40,853 bases of DNA from NCBI GenBank assembly GCA_947175145.1, contig CAMWLY010000010.1:1-40853 (forward strand). The letters are read 5' to 3'. This DNA comes from an uncultured Muribaculaceae bacterium (GTDB lineage: Bacteria; Bacteroidota; Bacteroidia; Bacteroidales; Muribaculaceae). The notes under the pieces are model-generated. The model had not been told where the DNA came from. It saw only the letters and a list, made by a program, of their open reading frames with translations, and did not search any database. The translations under genes and the position numbers were made by a program. Of the stretch, positions 17,854 to 27,200 are shown one piece after another; within the stretch, counting starts at the first letter, position 1, and each line of letters opens with the position of its first letter.

Positions 17854-18872
17854 GCAGTCAGTCTGCAACAATCCTGAAATTTTCCATTCTGGTGATTTCG
17901 ATATTGCTTATGATGATAGGCAATATCTATTTCGGCTCTGTGAGAATTGCCGCTTCCGAGGTTTCAGAAATTCTTGCATCGGGCTCTGTTGCCGATTCTC
18001 CATATTCATATATTATATTCAACAGCCGCATTCCGCAGATGCTCACTGCTATACTTACAGGAGCGGGATTAAGCGTATCAGGACTCATGCTTCAGGTGGC
18101 ATTTCGCAATCCGCTTGCCGGACCATCGATTCTCGGTGTGACCTCAGGAGCTTCGCTTGGCGTGGCATTGGTTATTCTCGGTTTGGGAGGCAGCCTTGGT
18201 GCCGCGGGAATGCAATGGGGCGGTTACACTGCAGTGATTGCCGGAGCATTAATTGGCAGTCTGTCGGTTATGGCTGTGCTGCTCATGTTTTCTACCTGGC
18301 TACGCAATGCTCTGCTTCTTCTTATTACCGGCATAATGGTCGGTTATCTCACTTCTTCAATCATCACATTGCTGAATTTCACGGCGACCACAGAGGGTGT
18401 GCATAATTACACCATGTGGGGAATGGGTAATTTTAACGGTGTATCTTGGAATGACATGCCGCTCTTTTCCACCCTTACAATTTTGGGGTTGGTTTTCGCT
18501 ATTCTGATGGTCAAGCCACTGAATATAATTCAACTCGGTCCTCGATACGCCGCCGGTCTCGGTATTGATATGAAACGCGTGAGAAACAAATTGCTTATAG
18601 CCACCGGTATTCTCACCGCAGTGGCAACCGCGTATTGCGGTCCGGTATCATTTATCGGACTCAGTGTGCCACATATAGCACGCATGATCATGCGCACTGC
18701 CAATCAGCGGATACTCGTGCCGGCTTCTATGCTTGGCGGGGCATCTGTTGGACTGCTCTGCAATCTGCTCTGCGTAATTCCTCAATCCACCACTCTCCCT
18801 CTCAATGGAGTGACACCGCTTGTAGGCGTGCCGGTAATAATCTATGTAATTTTAAAGGGAAGAAGAAAATAA
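17850..18872 (+). CDS. btuC: FecCD/BtuC-family ABC transporter permease
   Basis: RIPQMLTAILTGAGLSVSGLMLQVAFRNPLAGPSILGVTSGASLGVAL...CGPVSFIGLSVPHIARMI. Confidence 0.92.
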   Translation: MSSQSATILKFSILVISILLMMIGNIYFGSVRIAASEVSEILASGSVADSPYSYIIFNSRIPQMLTAILTGAGLSVSGLMLQVAFRNPLAGPSILGVTSGASLGVALVILGLGGSLGAAGMQWGGYTAVIAGALIGSLSVMAVLLMFSTWLRNALLLLITGIMVGYLTSSIITLLNFTATTEGVHNYTMWGMGNFNGVSWNDMPLFSTLTILGLVFAILMVKPLNIIQLGPRYAAGLGIDMKRVRNKLLIATGILTAVATAYCGPVSFIGLSVPHIARMIMRTANQRILVPASMLGGASVGLLCNLLCVIPQSTTLPLNGVTPLVGVPVIIYVILKGRRK

Positions 18873-18881
18873 AGCTAAATC

Positions 18882-19667
18882 ATGACACATCAAAATCGGA
18901 TAGAAATAATAGACCTTATAACCGGCTATAAATCACGCTCCGGAACCAAGGTTATTTCCGGTCCTCTCTGTGCTTCGGTTCCTTCCGGCTGTCTGACTTC
19001 CCTTTTAGGTCCCAATGGAGCGGGTAAATCCACACTGCTCCGCACTATAACAGGTTTTCAGCGTCCTATTTCGGGCAAAGTAATCATAGAGGGTGTGGAT
19101 ATTTCTAAATACAATGCTAATTCATTGGCAAAACACATTGCTGTGGTACTTACTGAAAAACCGGAAATAGATGATTTGCGAACAGAGGAGATGATTGCTA
19201 TGGGTCGCGCGCCCTACACCGGGTTTTGGGGTAATCTCAGTGAAGCAGACCATCAGATAGTAGCCAAGGCCATGAATATTACAGGTATCGGCAATTTGGC
19301 CGGCAGATTTATCTCTGACCTGAGTGATGGTGAGCGGCAGAAGGTTATGATAGCTAAAGCACTCGCGCAGCAGACAGATGTAATCCTTCTCGACGAGCCT
19401 ACGGCTTTTCTTGATTTCCCGAGCAAAGTAGATATAATGCGTTTGCTCAGCAACATAGCCCTACAAGAAGGGAAAACCATCATAGTATCCACACATGATT
19501 TGGATATAGCGCTGCATTTAAGTCATAACATTATGCTTCTTGACAGCGAACACGGACTTACTTTCGATTCCCGCGAATCTATAATTTCAAAAGGTGATTT
19601 GCGCCGATATTTCCCTCAATCCGGCATAGATATCGATACCCGCTCGGGGCGAGTTTCGGTGATTTGA
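18882..19667 (+). CDS. btuD: ABC transporter ATP-binding protein (BtuD-like)
   Basis: Walker A LLGPNGAGKSTLLRT, signature LSDGERQKVMIAKAL, Walker B VILLDEPTAFLD, STHDLDIAL. Confidence 0.92.
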   Translation: MTHQNRIEIIDLITGYKSRSGTKVISGPLCASVPSGCLTSLLGPNGAGKSTLLRTITGFQRPISGKVIIEGVDISKYNANSLAKHIAVVLTEKPEIDDLRTEEMIAMGRAPYTGFWGNLSEADHQIVAKAMNITGIGNLAGRFISDLSDGERQKVMIAKALAQQTDVILLDEPTAFLDFPSKVDIMRLLSNIALQEGKTIIVSTHDLDIALHLSHNIMLLDSEHGLTFDSRESIISKGDLRRYFPQSGIDIDTRSGRVSVI

Positions 19668-19677
19668 ATTTGTTTTG

Positions 19678-19685
19678 TAATTTTG
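19678..19685 (+). promoter_or_regulatory. Candidate -7 element immediately upstream of the GT2 gene
   Basis: TAATTTTG, last base only 4 nt before the ATG at 19690; weak -33-like TTTC 20 nt upstream. Confidence 0.45.
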
Positions 19686-19689
19686 GAGC

Positions 19690-20676
19690 ATGATTAGCTC
19701 CGCATCTTCACACTCAGAAAATAAATACGGCAATCAAAATCCTGAATTTACAGTCGTAATTCCTGTATATAATAGAGCGAATCTGATAGAACGCTCTCTT
19801 GACAGCGCATTCGCTCAGACATACCGTCCGCTTCGGGTTATAGTAGTGGACAACAATTCTACAGACAATACAAACGATGTTGTGAGTCGGTGGCAGGCAA
19901 CTCACCGTGACAACCCCGACTTCCGTCTTGACTTATATCACGAGCCGACTCCCGGTGCATGCGCAGCGCGCAACCGCGGGCTGCAAGAGGTAACATCGGA
20001 TTATGTATATTTCTTTGATTCCGACGATGAGATGTGTCCTGATCTGGCCCGGACAGCTATGCGCGAAGCCGCTGAATCCAAGGCCGACATTATCATCTGG
20101 AAGTCGGGCATTATGAGTAGGAGCGGCAAAGCGCGACCCTCAAGAATTACTGCAGAGAGCTATTTAAAACAGCATTTCATTTACTCGATACTATCCACAC
20201 AGCGGTATATGGCCCGCACATCTCTGGTGCGCGAAGTGGGTGGCTGGAATAATGACGCCCGCGTATGGAATGACTGGGAACTCGGCATCAGATTGCTTTT
20301 ATCAAACCCCACTATAAGTATAGTACCAAAAATTCTGGCAATAATCCACCCTCAGAAAGAATCAATCACCGGCACAAGCTATCTGAATAATAAAGGCAAG
20401 TGGGACAATACTCTCGATATTGCGGAGCAAATAATACGCGAGGCTGAATCCGAATCGGGAGAGACCATGTATTCCGCAAGACTTCTGCTGGCATACCGAC
20501 GCGTAAACCTCGGTGCGCATTATCACCGGGAGGGAGATGCGCAGAGAGGCCTAAGTCAGTTCAAGACAGCTCTCGGCGATTCAACATTAAGTAAAAAGCA
20601 TCGCGCGGCCCTGAAGCTGTGCTATCATTACACTCGCTTCGGAGGCCGCGCGGCATATCTTCTGCTTTCGCTCTAA
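19690..20676 (+). CDS. Glycosyltransferase family 2 protein
   Basis: FTVVIPVYNRANLIERSLDSAFAQTYRPLRVIVVDNNSTDNT...PGACAARNRGLQ...YVYFFDSDDEM. Confidence 0.9.
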   Translation: MISSASSHSENKYGNQNPEFTVVIPVYNRANLIERSLDSAFAQTYRPLRVIVVDNNSTDNTNDVVSRWQATHRDNPDFRLDLYHEPTPGACAARNRGLQEVTSDYVYFFDSDDEMCPDLARTAMREAAESKADIIIWKSGIMSRSGKARPSRITAESYLKQHFIYSILSTQRYMARTSLVREVGGWNNDARVWNDWELGIRLLLSNPTISIVPKILAIIHPQKESITGTSYLNNKGKWDNTLDIAEQIIREAESESGETMYSARLLLAYRRVNLGAHYHREGDAQRGLSQFKTALGDSTLSKKHRAALKLCYHYTRFGGRAAYLLLSL

Positions 20677-22833
20677 TTACTCTTCATTCTGAGTAGCAGC
20701 GTATTCCTTGAGGAGCTTATCCTGCACATCGCCTGGCACAAGCTCATAATCGGCAAATTTCATTGAGAAGCTTCCGCGACCACCGGTGATTGAGCTCAGT
20801 GTGGTAGCATAGCTTGACATCTCTTTGAGGGGAACCTTGGCATTGAGTTTCTCGATACCATGCTCGGATTCGGTGCCCATGATAAGACCGCGGCGACCAT
20901 TGAGGTCACTCATCACATCACCCATCATATCGCCGGGAGTCAGAACCTCTACATCATATACCGGTTCAAGAATCTTCGGGTTGGCCTGACGGAATGCTTC
21001 ACTAAACGCATTGCGACCTGCCAGACGGAATGAAATTTCATTGGAATCCACCGGGTGCATCTTGCCGTCATAAATCATCACTCGCACATCGCGGGCGTAA
21101 GAACCGGTCAGCGGGCCCTGCTCCATGCGGTCCATCAGACCTTTTACAATTGCCGGAATGAAGCGTGCATCGATTGATCCACCGACTGTGCAGTCATAAA
21201 CTACCAGCTTACCACCCCATTCCAATGGGATTTCCTGCTTGTCGCGAATCTTAAGCTTGAATTCCTGACTTCCGAATTTGTAACCCTCCGGTTCGGGCAT
21301 ACCCTCAGTATAAGGCTCGATGATCAGATGCACCTCACCGAACTGGCCGGAACCACCGGACTGCTTTTTGTGGCGATAATCAGCGCGCGCGGCTTTGGTT
21401 ATGGTCTCGCGATAAGGAATGCGCATCTCCTCAAATGTGATGGGAAGCTTCTCATTGTTCTCAATGCGCCATTTGAGTGTGCGCAGATGGAATTCACCCT
21501 GTCCCTTCACCAGAGTCTGCTTAAGCTCCTTGCTCTGCTCTACAACCCAGGTCGGATCTTCCTCACGCATTCTGCTGAGTATAGAGGCGAGTTTCTCGGC
21601 ATCACCTTCATTGACAGGCTTGATTGCCCTGACATATTTGGGAGCAGGATATTTTATGAAGTCAAACTGATAATCGCAACCCTTGGCATCGAGAGTATTG
21701 CCGGTGCGCACATCCTTGAGTTTCACGCTTGCGCCTATATCTCCGGCTTCGAGAGTATCGACCGGTGTTCGCATCTGACCGCAAACGGTAAATATCTGTG
21801 CGAGTCTTTCCTTGCCACCGCGTGTCATATTCTCAAGATCCGCTCCGGCCTTAAGTGTGCCGCTCATCACCTTGAAGTAGCTGACCTCACCGATATGCGG
21901 TTCAACCGAGGTCTTGAAGAAGAATACCGAGAGAGGACCATCTGCCAGAGGCTTAACCTCAACACCCGATGTGGTCACAGGTGCCGGCATGTCGCTGACG
22001 AACGGGCAGACATTGCCGAGGAATTCCATTATGCGGCGAACACCCATATCCTTGGCACCCGATACGCATACCACCGGATATATGTCGCGATTCACAAGAC
22101 CCTTGCGGATACCCATGCGCAGTTCATCTTCGGTCAGAGGTTCGTCACCGAAGAATTTCTCCATGAGAGTTTCATCATTTTCGGCGGCAGCCTCTACAAG
22201 CTTCTGGTTCAATTCACGCGCACGATCCATCTCTTCGGCAGGTATATCCGAAATTGTCGGAACACCACCGTCGGGACCCCATTCATACTTCTTCATCAGA
22301 AGCACGTCAATCATCGAGTGGAAACCGGGACCGGATTCCAGGGGATACTGAATCTGAACAACTTTTGAACCGAAGTTCTCCACAAGCTGTTCAACTGCAT
22401 TTTCATAATCGGCATTGTCACCGTCTATTTTATTTACGGCGAAAATCACAGGTTTCTGCAGAGTGGCTGTGGTGCGGAATATATTCTGGGTACCTACCTC
22501 TACACCCTGAGCGGCATCTACAAGAATCAATCCCATGTCGCAAACACCGAGGGCTGTATAGGCATTGCCTACGAAATCATCAGCTCCCGGGCAGTCTATA
22601 ATATTGAGTTTCTTTCCATTGAACTCAGCATTGAAAACAGTGGAGAACACAGAATAACCATATTCCTTCTCTACGGGGAAATAGTCAGACACTGTGTTGC
22701 CGGCATCAATTGTGCCGCGACGTTTTATTACACCACACTCGAAAATCATTGATTCAGCGAGTGTGGTTTTCCCGGAGCCCTTGGATCCCAACAGGGCAAT
22801 GTTTTTGATTTCGTTAGACTTGTAAATCTTCAT
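20677..22833 (-). CDS. Elongation factor G paralog (EF-G2-like) with degenerate GTPase switch motifs
   Basis: P-loop LGSKGSGKTTLAES, G3 IDCPGADDF in place of IDTPGHVDF, NKID, and full EF-G domains II-V (e.g. GGSGQFGEVHLIIEP). Confidence 0.9.
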   Translation of the reverse strand: MKIYKSNEIKNIALLGSKGSGKTTLAESMIFECGVIKRRGTIDAGNTVSDYFPVEKEYGYSVFSTVFNAEFNGKKLNIIDCPGADDFVGNAYTALGVCDMGLILVDAAQGVEVGTQNIFRTTATLQKPVIFAVNKIDGDNADYENAVEQLVENFGSKVVQIQYPLESGPGFHSMIDVLLMKKYEWGPDGGVPTISDIPAEEMDRARELNQKLVEAAAENDETLMEKFFGDEPLTEDELRMGIRKGLVNRDIYPVVCVSGAKDMGVRRIMEFLGNVCPFVSDMPAPVTTSGVEVKPLADGPLSVFFFKTSVEPHIGEVSYFKVMSGTLKAGADLENMTRGGKERLAQIFTVCGQMRTPVDTLEAGDIGASVKLKDVRTGNTLDAKGCDYQFDFIKYPAPKYVRAIKPVNEGDAEKLASILSRMREEDPTWVVEQSKELKQTLVKGQGEFHLRTLKWRIENNEKLPITFEEMRIPYRETITKAARADYRHKKQSGGSGQFGEVHLIIEPYTEGMPEPEGYKFGSQEFKLKIRDKQEIPLEWGGKLVVYDCTVGGSIDARFIPAIVKGLMDRMEQGPLTGSYARDVRVMIYDGKMHPVDSNEISFRLAGRNAFSEAFRQANPKILEPVYDVEVLTPGDMMGDVMSDLNGRRGLIMGTESEHGIEKLNAKVPLKEMSSYATTLSSITGGRGSFSMKFADYELVPGDVQDKLLKEYAATQNEE

Positions 22834-23036
22834 GGATATTATGAATTTTAAGTTCTAAATTTCCGCATTGCATTTTCCGGAGTTGACTTATGTCCGGTCG
22901 GACAATAAGCATTTCTCCGTTTACACTTTGCTTGATTGAGGTTGCAATTTATAAAATAAGGAGCAAAATCAAAACATTTCAATATATGTTGTGCAACATT
23001 TTATTATCATTGTCGGTTCTTAAAGTACTATAACTT

Positions 23037-24155
23037 ATGGCAGGCATTTATATCCACATACCTTTTTGCAGCCGCAAGTGTATTTATTGCGACTTCTATT
23101 CCGTTGGCTCAAGACTTGCCGACTGGTCTGCATATATCGATGCGCTGCTCTCCGAGGCCAAAAACCGAATCAAACCCGCCCGCTATAATACTATATATAT
23201 AGGTGGCGGCACACCTTCATTGATTCCTGCCGAGGAGTTCTCCAGGCTCTTGTCGGGCATTCTGAAACTAAATACCGGAAAGCCGGAGGAAATAACTATC
23301 GAAGTTAATCCCGATGATGTCACTCCGGCACTCGCCCTCAGATGGAAGCAATCAGGTGTGACCCGCGTAAGCATGGGGGTGCAGACCCTGATTGATTCGG
23401 AACTTAACACCATCGGCCGCCGGCACACTGCCGCTCAGGCACGAAACGCATTTAATATTTTAAGGCCTTTATTCAATAATATCAGCCTTGATGTCATATT
23501 CGGATTGCCGGGCCAGACTCTTGATACTTGGGAAGAGACTATTACCGAAATTATCAAAATGCGACCCGAACATATTTCAGCTTATTCTCTGATGTATGAG
23601 GAGCAAACCGCCATAACCCGAATGCTTAATCAAGGCAAAATTTCCGAAACTCCGGAATGCGACTCCGAAAAAATGTTTGAGTTATTATGCACAAGCATCT
23701 CCGGGGCCGGTTATGAGCATTATGAAATATCAAATTATGCTCTCCCGGGCCATCGCAGTCTTCATAATTCCTCATATTGGAGCGGAGAACCATACATTGG
23801 ATTAGGACCGGGTGCTCATTCTTACGATGGCCGGATGAAAAGAATCGCGAACAAACCCGACTTTAGGCAATATATTGCCTATTGGAAAGATCAAACCGGA
23901 GAAATGCCCACGGAAGTTGAAGAACTGACCGGCAATGAACTCCGCGAAGAAATGATTATGACAAGGCTGCGAACACGCGAAGGATTAAATTTGCAGGAAT
24001 TTGGCTCGCAATTTGGAACTGAAGCTGTTGTGGCGCTCAGACGCAAAGTAGCGCCATTTCTGACACTCGGTCATGCAGAACTTGTCAATGACAGATTAGC
24101 TCTCACACAATCAGGAATTTTAATTTCAGACACGATAATCTCGGGATTATTCTGA
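23037..24155 (+). CDS. hemW: Radical SAM heme chaperone HemW (coproporphyrinogen III oxidase-like)
   Basis: MAGIYIHIPFCSRKCIYCDFYSVG (CxxxCxxC), YIGGGTPSL, VSMGVQTL, SAYSLMYEEQT. Confidence 0.93.
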   Translation: MAGIYIHIPFCSRKCIYCDFYSVGSRLADWSAYIDALLSEAKNRIKPARYNTIYIGGGTPSLIPAEEFSRLLSGILKLNTGKPEEITIEVNPDDVTPALALRWKQSGVTRVSMGVQTLIDSELNTIGRRHTAAQARNAFNILRPLFNNISLDVIFGLPGQTLDTWEETITEIIKMRPEHISAYSLMYEEQTAITRMLNQGKISETPECDSEKMFELLCTSISGAGYEHYEISNYALPGHRSLHNSSYWSGEPYIGLGPGAHSYDGRMKRIANKPDFRQYIAYWKDQTGEMPTEVEELTGNELREEMIMTRLRTREGLNLQEFGSQFGTEAVVALRRKVAPFLTLGHAELVNDRLALTQSGILISDTIISGLF

Positions 24156-24281
24156 GCGTAAGCAATCCAACCCCGATACCCAACAATTGTTATTAGGAAA
24201 ATTCATTTTAAATGATATATTTGCAGCAATTCAACAACCAATTCACCTGCATCTTATTAATAAGTAATTGATTTAGAATTT

Positions 24282-27200
24282 ATGAAACGATATTTAACTC
24301 ACACATCAGCGGGGTTGCTGATTGTGGCGAGCGCTGCATTGCATGCAGCTATCGGCAATCCTCCCCCTGTATCCACGCGCTCGGAACGCACGTCAAGTGC
24401 ATCTCTTCCCACGGCACCGGCCGAAAACAGTTTTTTCAACCAATTGCCGGTACTGAGCACCAATGGCATTCAGTCAACCAAATTCAGGGTGTCAGCCCGT
24501 GAAGCCGGACAATCGTCACCGGAGATATATGGTGTCGTGGTTAACGCTTCTGCTCAAACCTCTTACGGCCTCAAGAGAATCCCGACCAGCGAAGGCGAGG
24601 ATTTTATCTCGGTAGCCGGATCGGCAAGCACATACAGCAATGTCACATCAGGCACCGAATCCGACGGCATCATATATTTCAATAACCTTGTGTCACGCTA
24701 TGGCACACTTTATTGCTCATATTACGGTGCTTTTGACATGGACTCAGGCCAGATGCTCGCAAGAAGCCAAAGTCCGGAGATGATATACTCGGCCCGCGAC
24801 ATGGCAACTGACCCTCTCACCGGTGACATGTACGGCTGTTTTATCAAGACTAATGCCGGAGCAAGTTATGTTCTGGCTCGTGTGGAGTATGAGTATTCCA
24901 ACGGCCAGTTTACCGGTTTCAAGAGAGATGCCATCTGCGACCTCGACAACCTGCTGACAGCCCTGTTTTTTACCGCTGACGGCCAGCTGTGGGGCATTGA
25001 CCTCATCACCGACAAGGATGAGAACAATAAGGAGTATACCAAGAGTGCCACTCTCTATAAGATAGACAAGCAAACCGGCGCTATGACAGAAGTCGGGGAA
25101 ACAGGAGCCAAACCCTATTATGTTTCCTCAGCATGCTGCGATGTCTACAACACCGGCACTGTATACTGGTCTGTTAAAGATATCGACAATGTGGGTTCGC
25201 TCTATACTGTCGATACCACAACAGGAGCAGCTACAAAACTTTTCGATTTCCCGAAAAATGAAGAGGTTGTCGGCATGTTCGTGAAAAGCCGCCCCGGTGC
25301 CAATGCTCCTGCCACTCCGGCCAATGCCGCTATGAATTTCCCTGAAGGAGGTCTCTCCGGCACAGTGACATTCGATATACCCGCAGAACTTCAAGGCGGA
25401 GAAGCAGCCAATGGTGAAGTGGACTGGAAAGTCTTCTGCGCCGGCGCTGAACTCGGCAGCGGGAAAGGTGAATACGGAAAACCTGCCGTATGCAACCTGA
25501 CCATAAGCACACCCGGTTACTACCAATTCGATATTCGACTCTATAATGAGGGCGGCAAAAGCTCCAAAGCCAGTGTAACCGGTTATATCGGTTCCGGAGT
25601 GCCTGAAACACCCGATCCTACAGCGAAACTCGCAGATGGCCTGATAAAAGTAGAGTGGGATGCAATAACCAAAGCTGCCTATGACCGAGGCTATGTAAAT
25701 GCCGAGGCCATGACTTATACCGTAACTCGCTATCCTGACAAGACTGTAGTTTGTGAAGGTACCTCAGAGACAAATTACACTGAAAATATTCCGGCTGATG
25801 CTTCTTTCGGCTATTATTCTTATGGTGTTACCGCCAACGATGGCAGAGCTACTTCACCCGAAGGAAAATCGGGCAATGTAGTATTCGGTGTGATAAACCT
25901 CCCTTACCTCGAGCCGTTTGATGATACTTCACTTATCAGTGTTGTAGATAATTTAAGCAAGGGAGTATATCCTGTATTTGATCTTGACGGATCAACTTTA
26001 GGCACCTGGTATGTACATTCAGGCGACATGGCTGCTACATGCTCCACAGGATTCGGCGACGAAAACAGCTGGCTGATAACTCCGGCCATAAGACTTGAAG
26101 CCGGGAAAAGCTATACTCTCAGCTTCGACGCATGGACATCTTTTGTATCAGACAACAAACACTCGGAGCTGAAGATCATGCTCGGTAACGCACAGAACCC
26201 CGATGGCATGACCGAAGTGATTATGCCTGTAACCGAAATACTTGACCTTAAAGCCAACAAAGGCTTCAAGGCTATGGACTTCAATGTGGCTTCTGATGGC
26301 GTGTATTATTTCGGTATCCAATGCTGCACAAAAAATGGTGGTGCGCAAGTATTTATCGACAATCTTCAGATTGAGGAGACTCCGGAGGCAGGCATTCCCG
26401 GCCCGGTAGCCGAGGTTAAACTCACTGCGCCTGCCGGTTCTCTCAATGCCACACTCAGCGGCAAAGCTCCTGTGATCGATAATCGGGGCTTGTCTATGAC
26501 AGATGCCATGACTATTGAGGCTATCTCGAATGGTGAGGTTATCGCCACTCAGAATAATATTGTTCCCGGTGCCAAAGTCAGCTTCAATGTGTCAGGCACC
26601 AAGGGTGGTGAAGCATCATTTGGAATGCGCGCACGCAATCAGAATGGCACAGGTCGCACAGTCTCGGCAAGTTGCTATCTGGGTTTCTACGCTCCGCGTG
26701 AACCGGCCAATGTGAAGATTACACGCAATGATTCAGGTAAATCATTTACCATAAAATGGGATGCACCCACTCAGGATATCAAGTGGAACACTCTCTCATC
26801 ATCTGATCTGACATATAAGATTCTCGGTGCAGCTCAAGATGGCTCAACTGCTGTTTTGGTTGACAATATCCCCGGAAATACTCTTCAGACCACTTTTACT
26901 GACCCCTCGGTTGATTTCAACGGTACACAGAAATTTGTGAACTATGGTGTTGTGGCTGTCAGCAATGGCGGCATGAGTTCGGTAAGCATTTCAAATGTGC
27001 TGCCGGTTGGTGCAGCATACCCGACTCCTTACAAAGATTCTTTCAGCGCAGAACCCACCGGTATATATAATTCAAACATGGGCAGTCCGATGGGCGAATG
27101 GTATAACCTCGATGATGCGATGATGGCTCACAATAATGTTACCTCACAAGATGGTGACAACGGCTATATCGGCTACTTTGCTTCGACATGGGGCACCCAG

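Noticed and set aside
17149-17871. 240-aa - strand ORF opposite btuF
   Set aside because: Antisense to a well-supported transporter gene with no independent evidence.
21328-22368. 346-aa + strand ORF opposite the EF-G2-like gene
   Set aside because: Antisense shadow of a strong conserved CDS; low-complexity His/Cys/Arg-rich composition without recognisable motifs.
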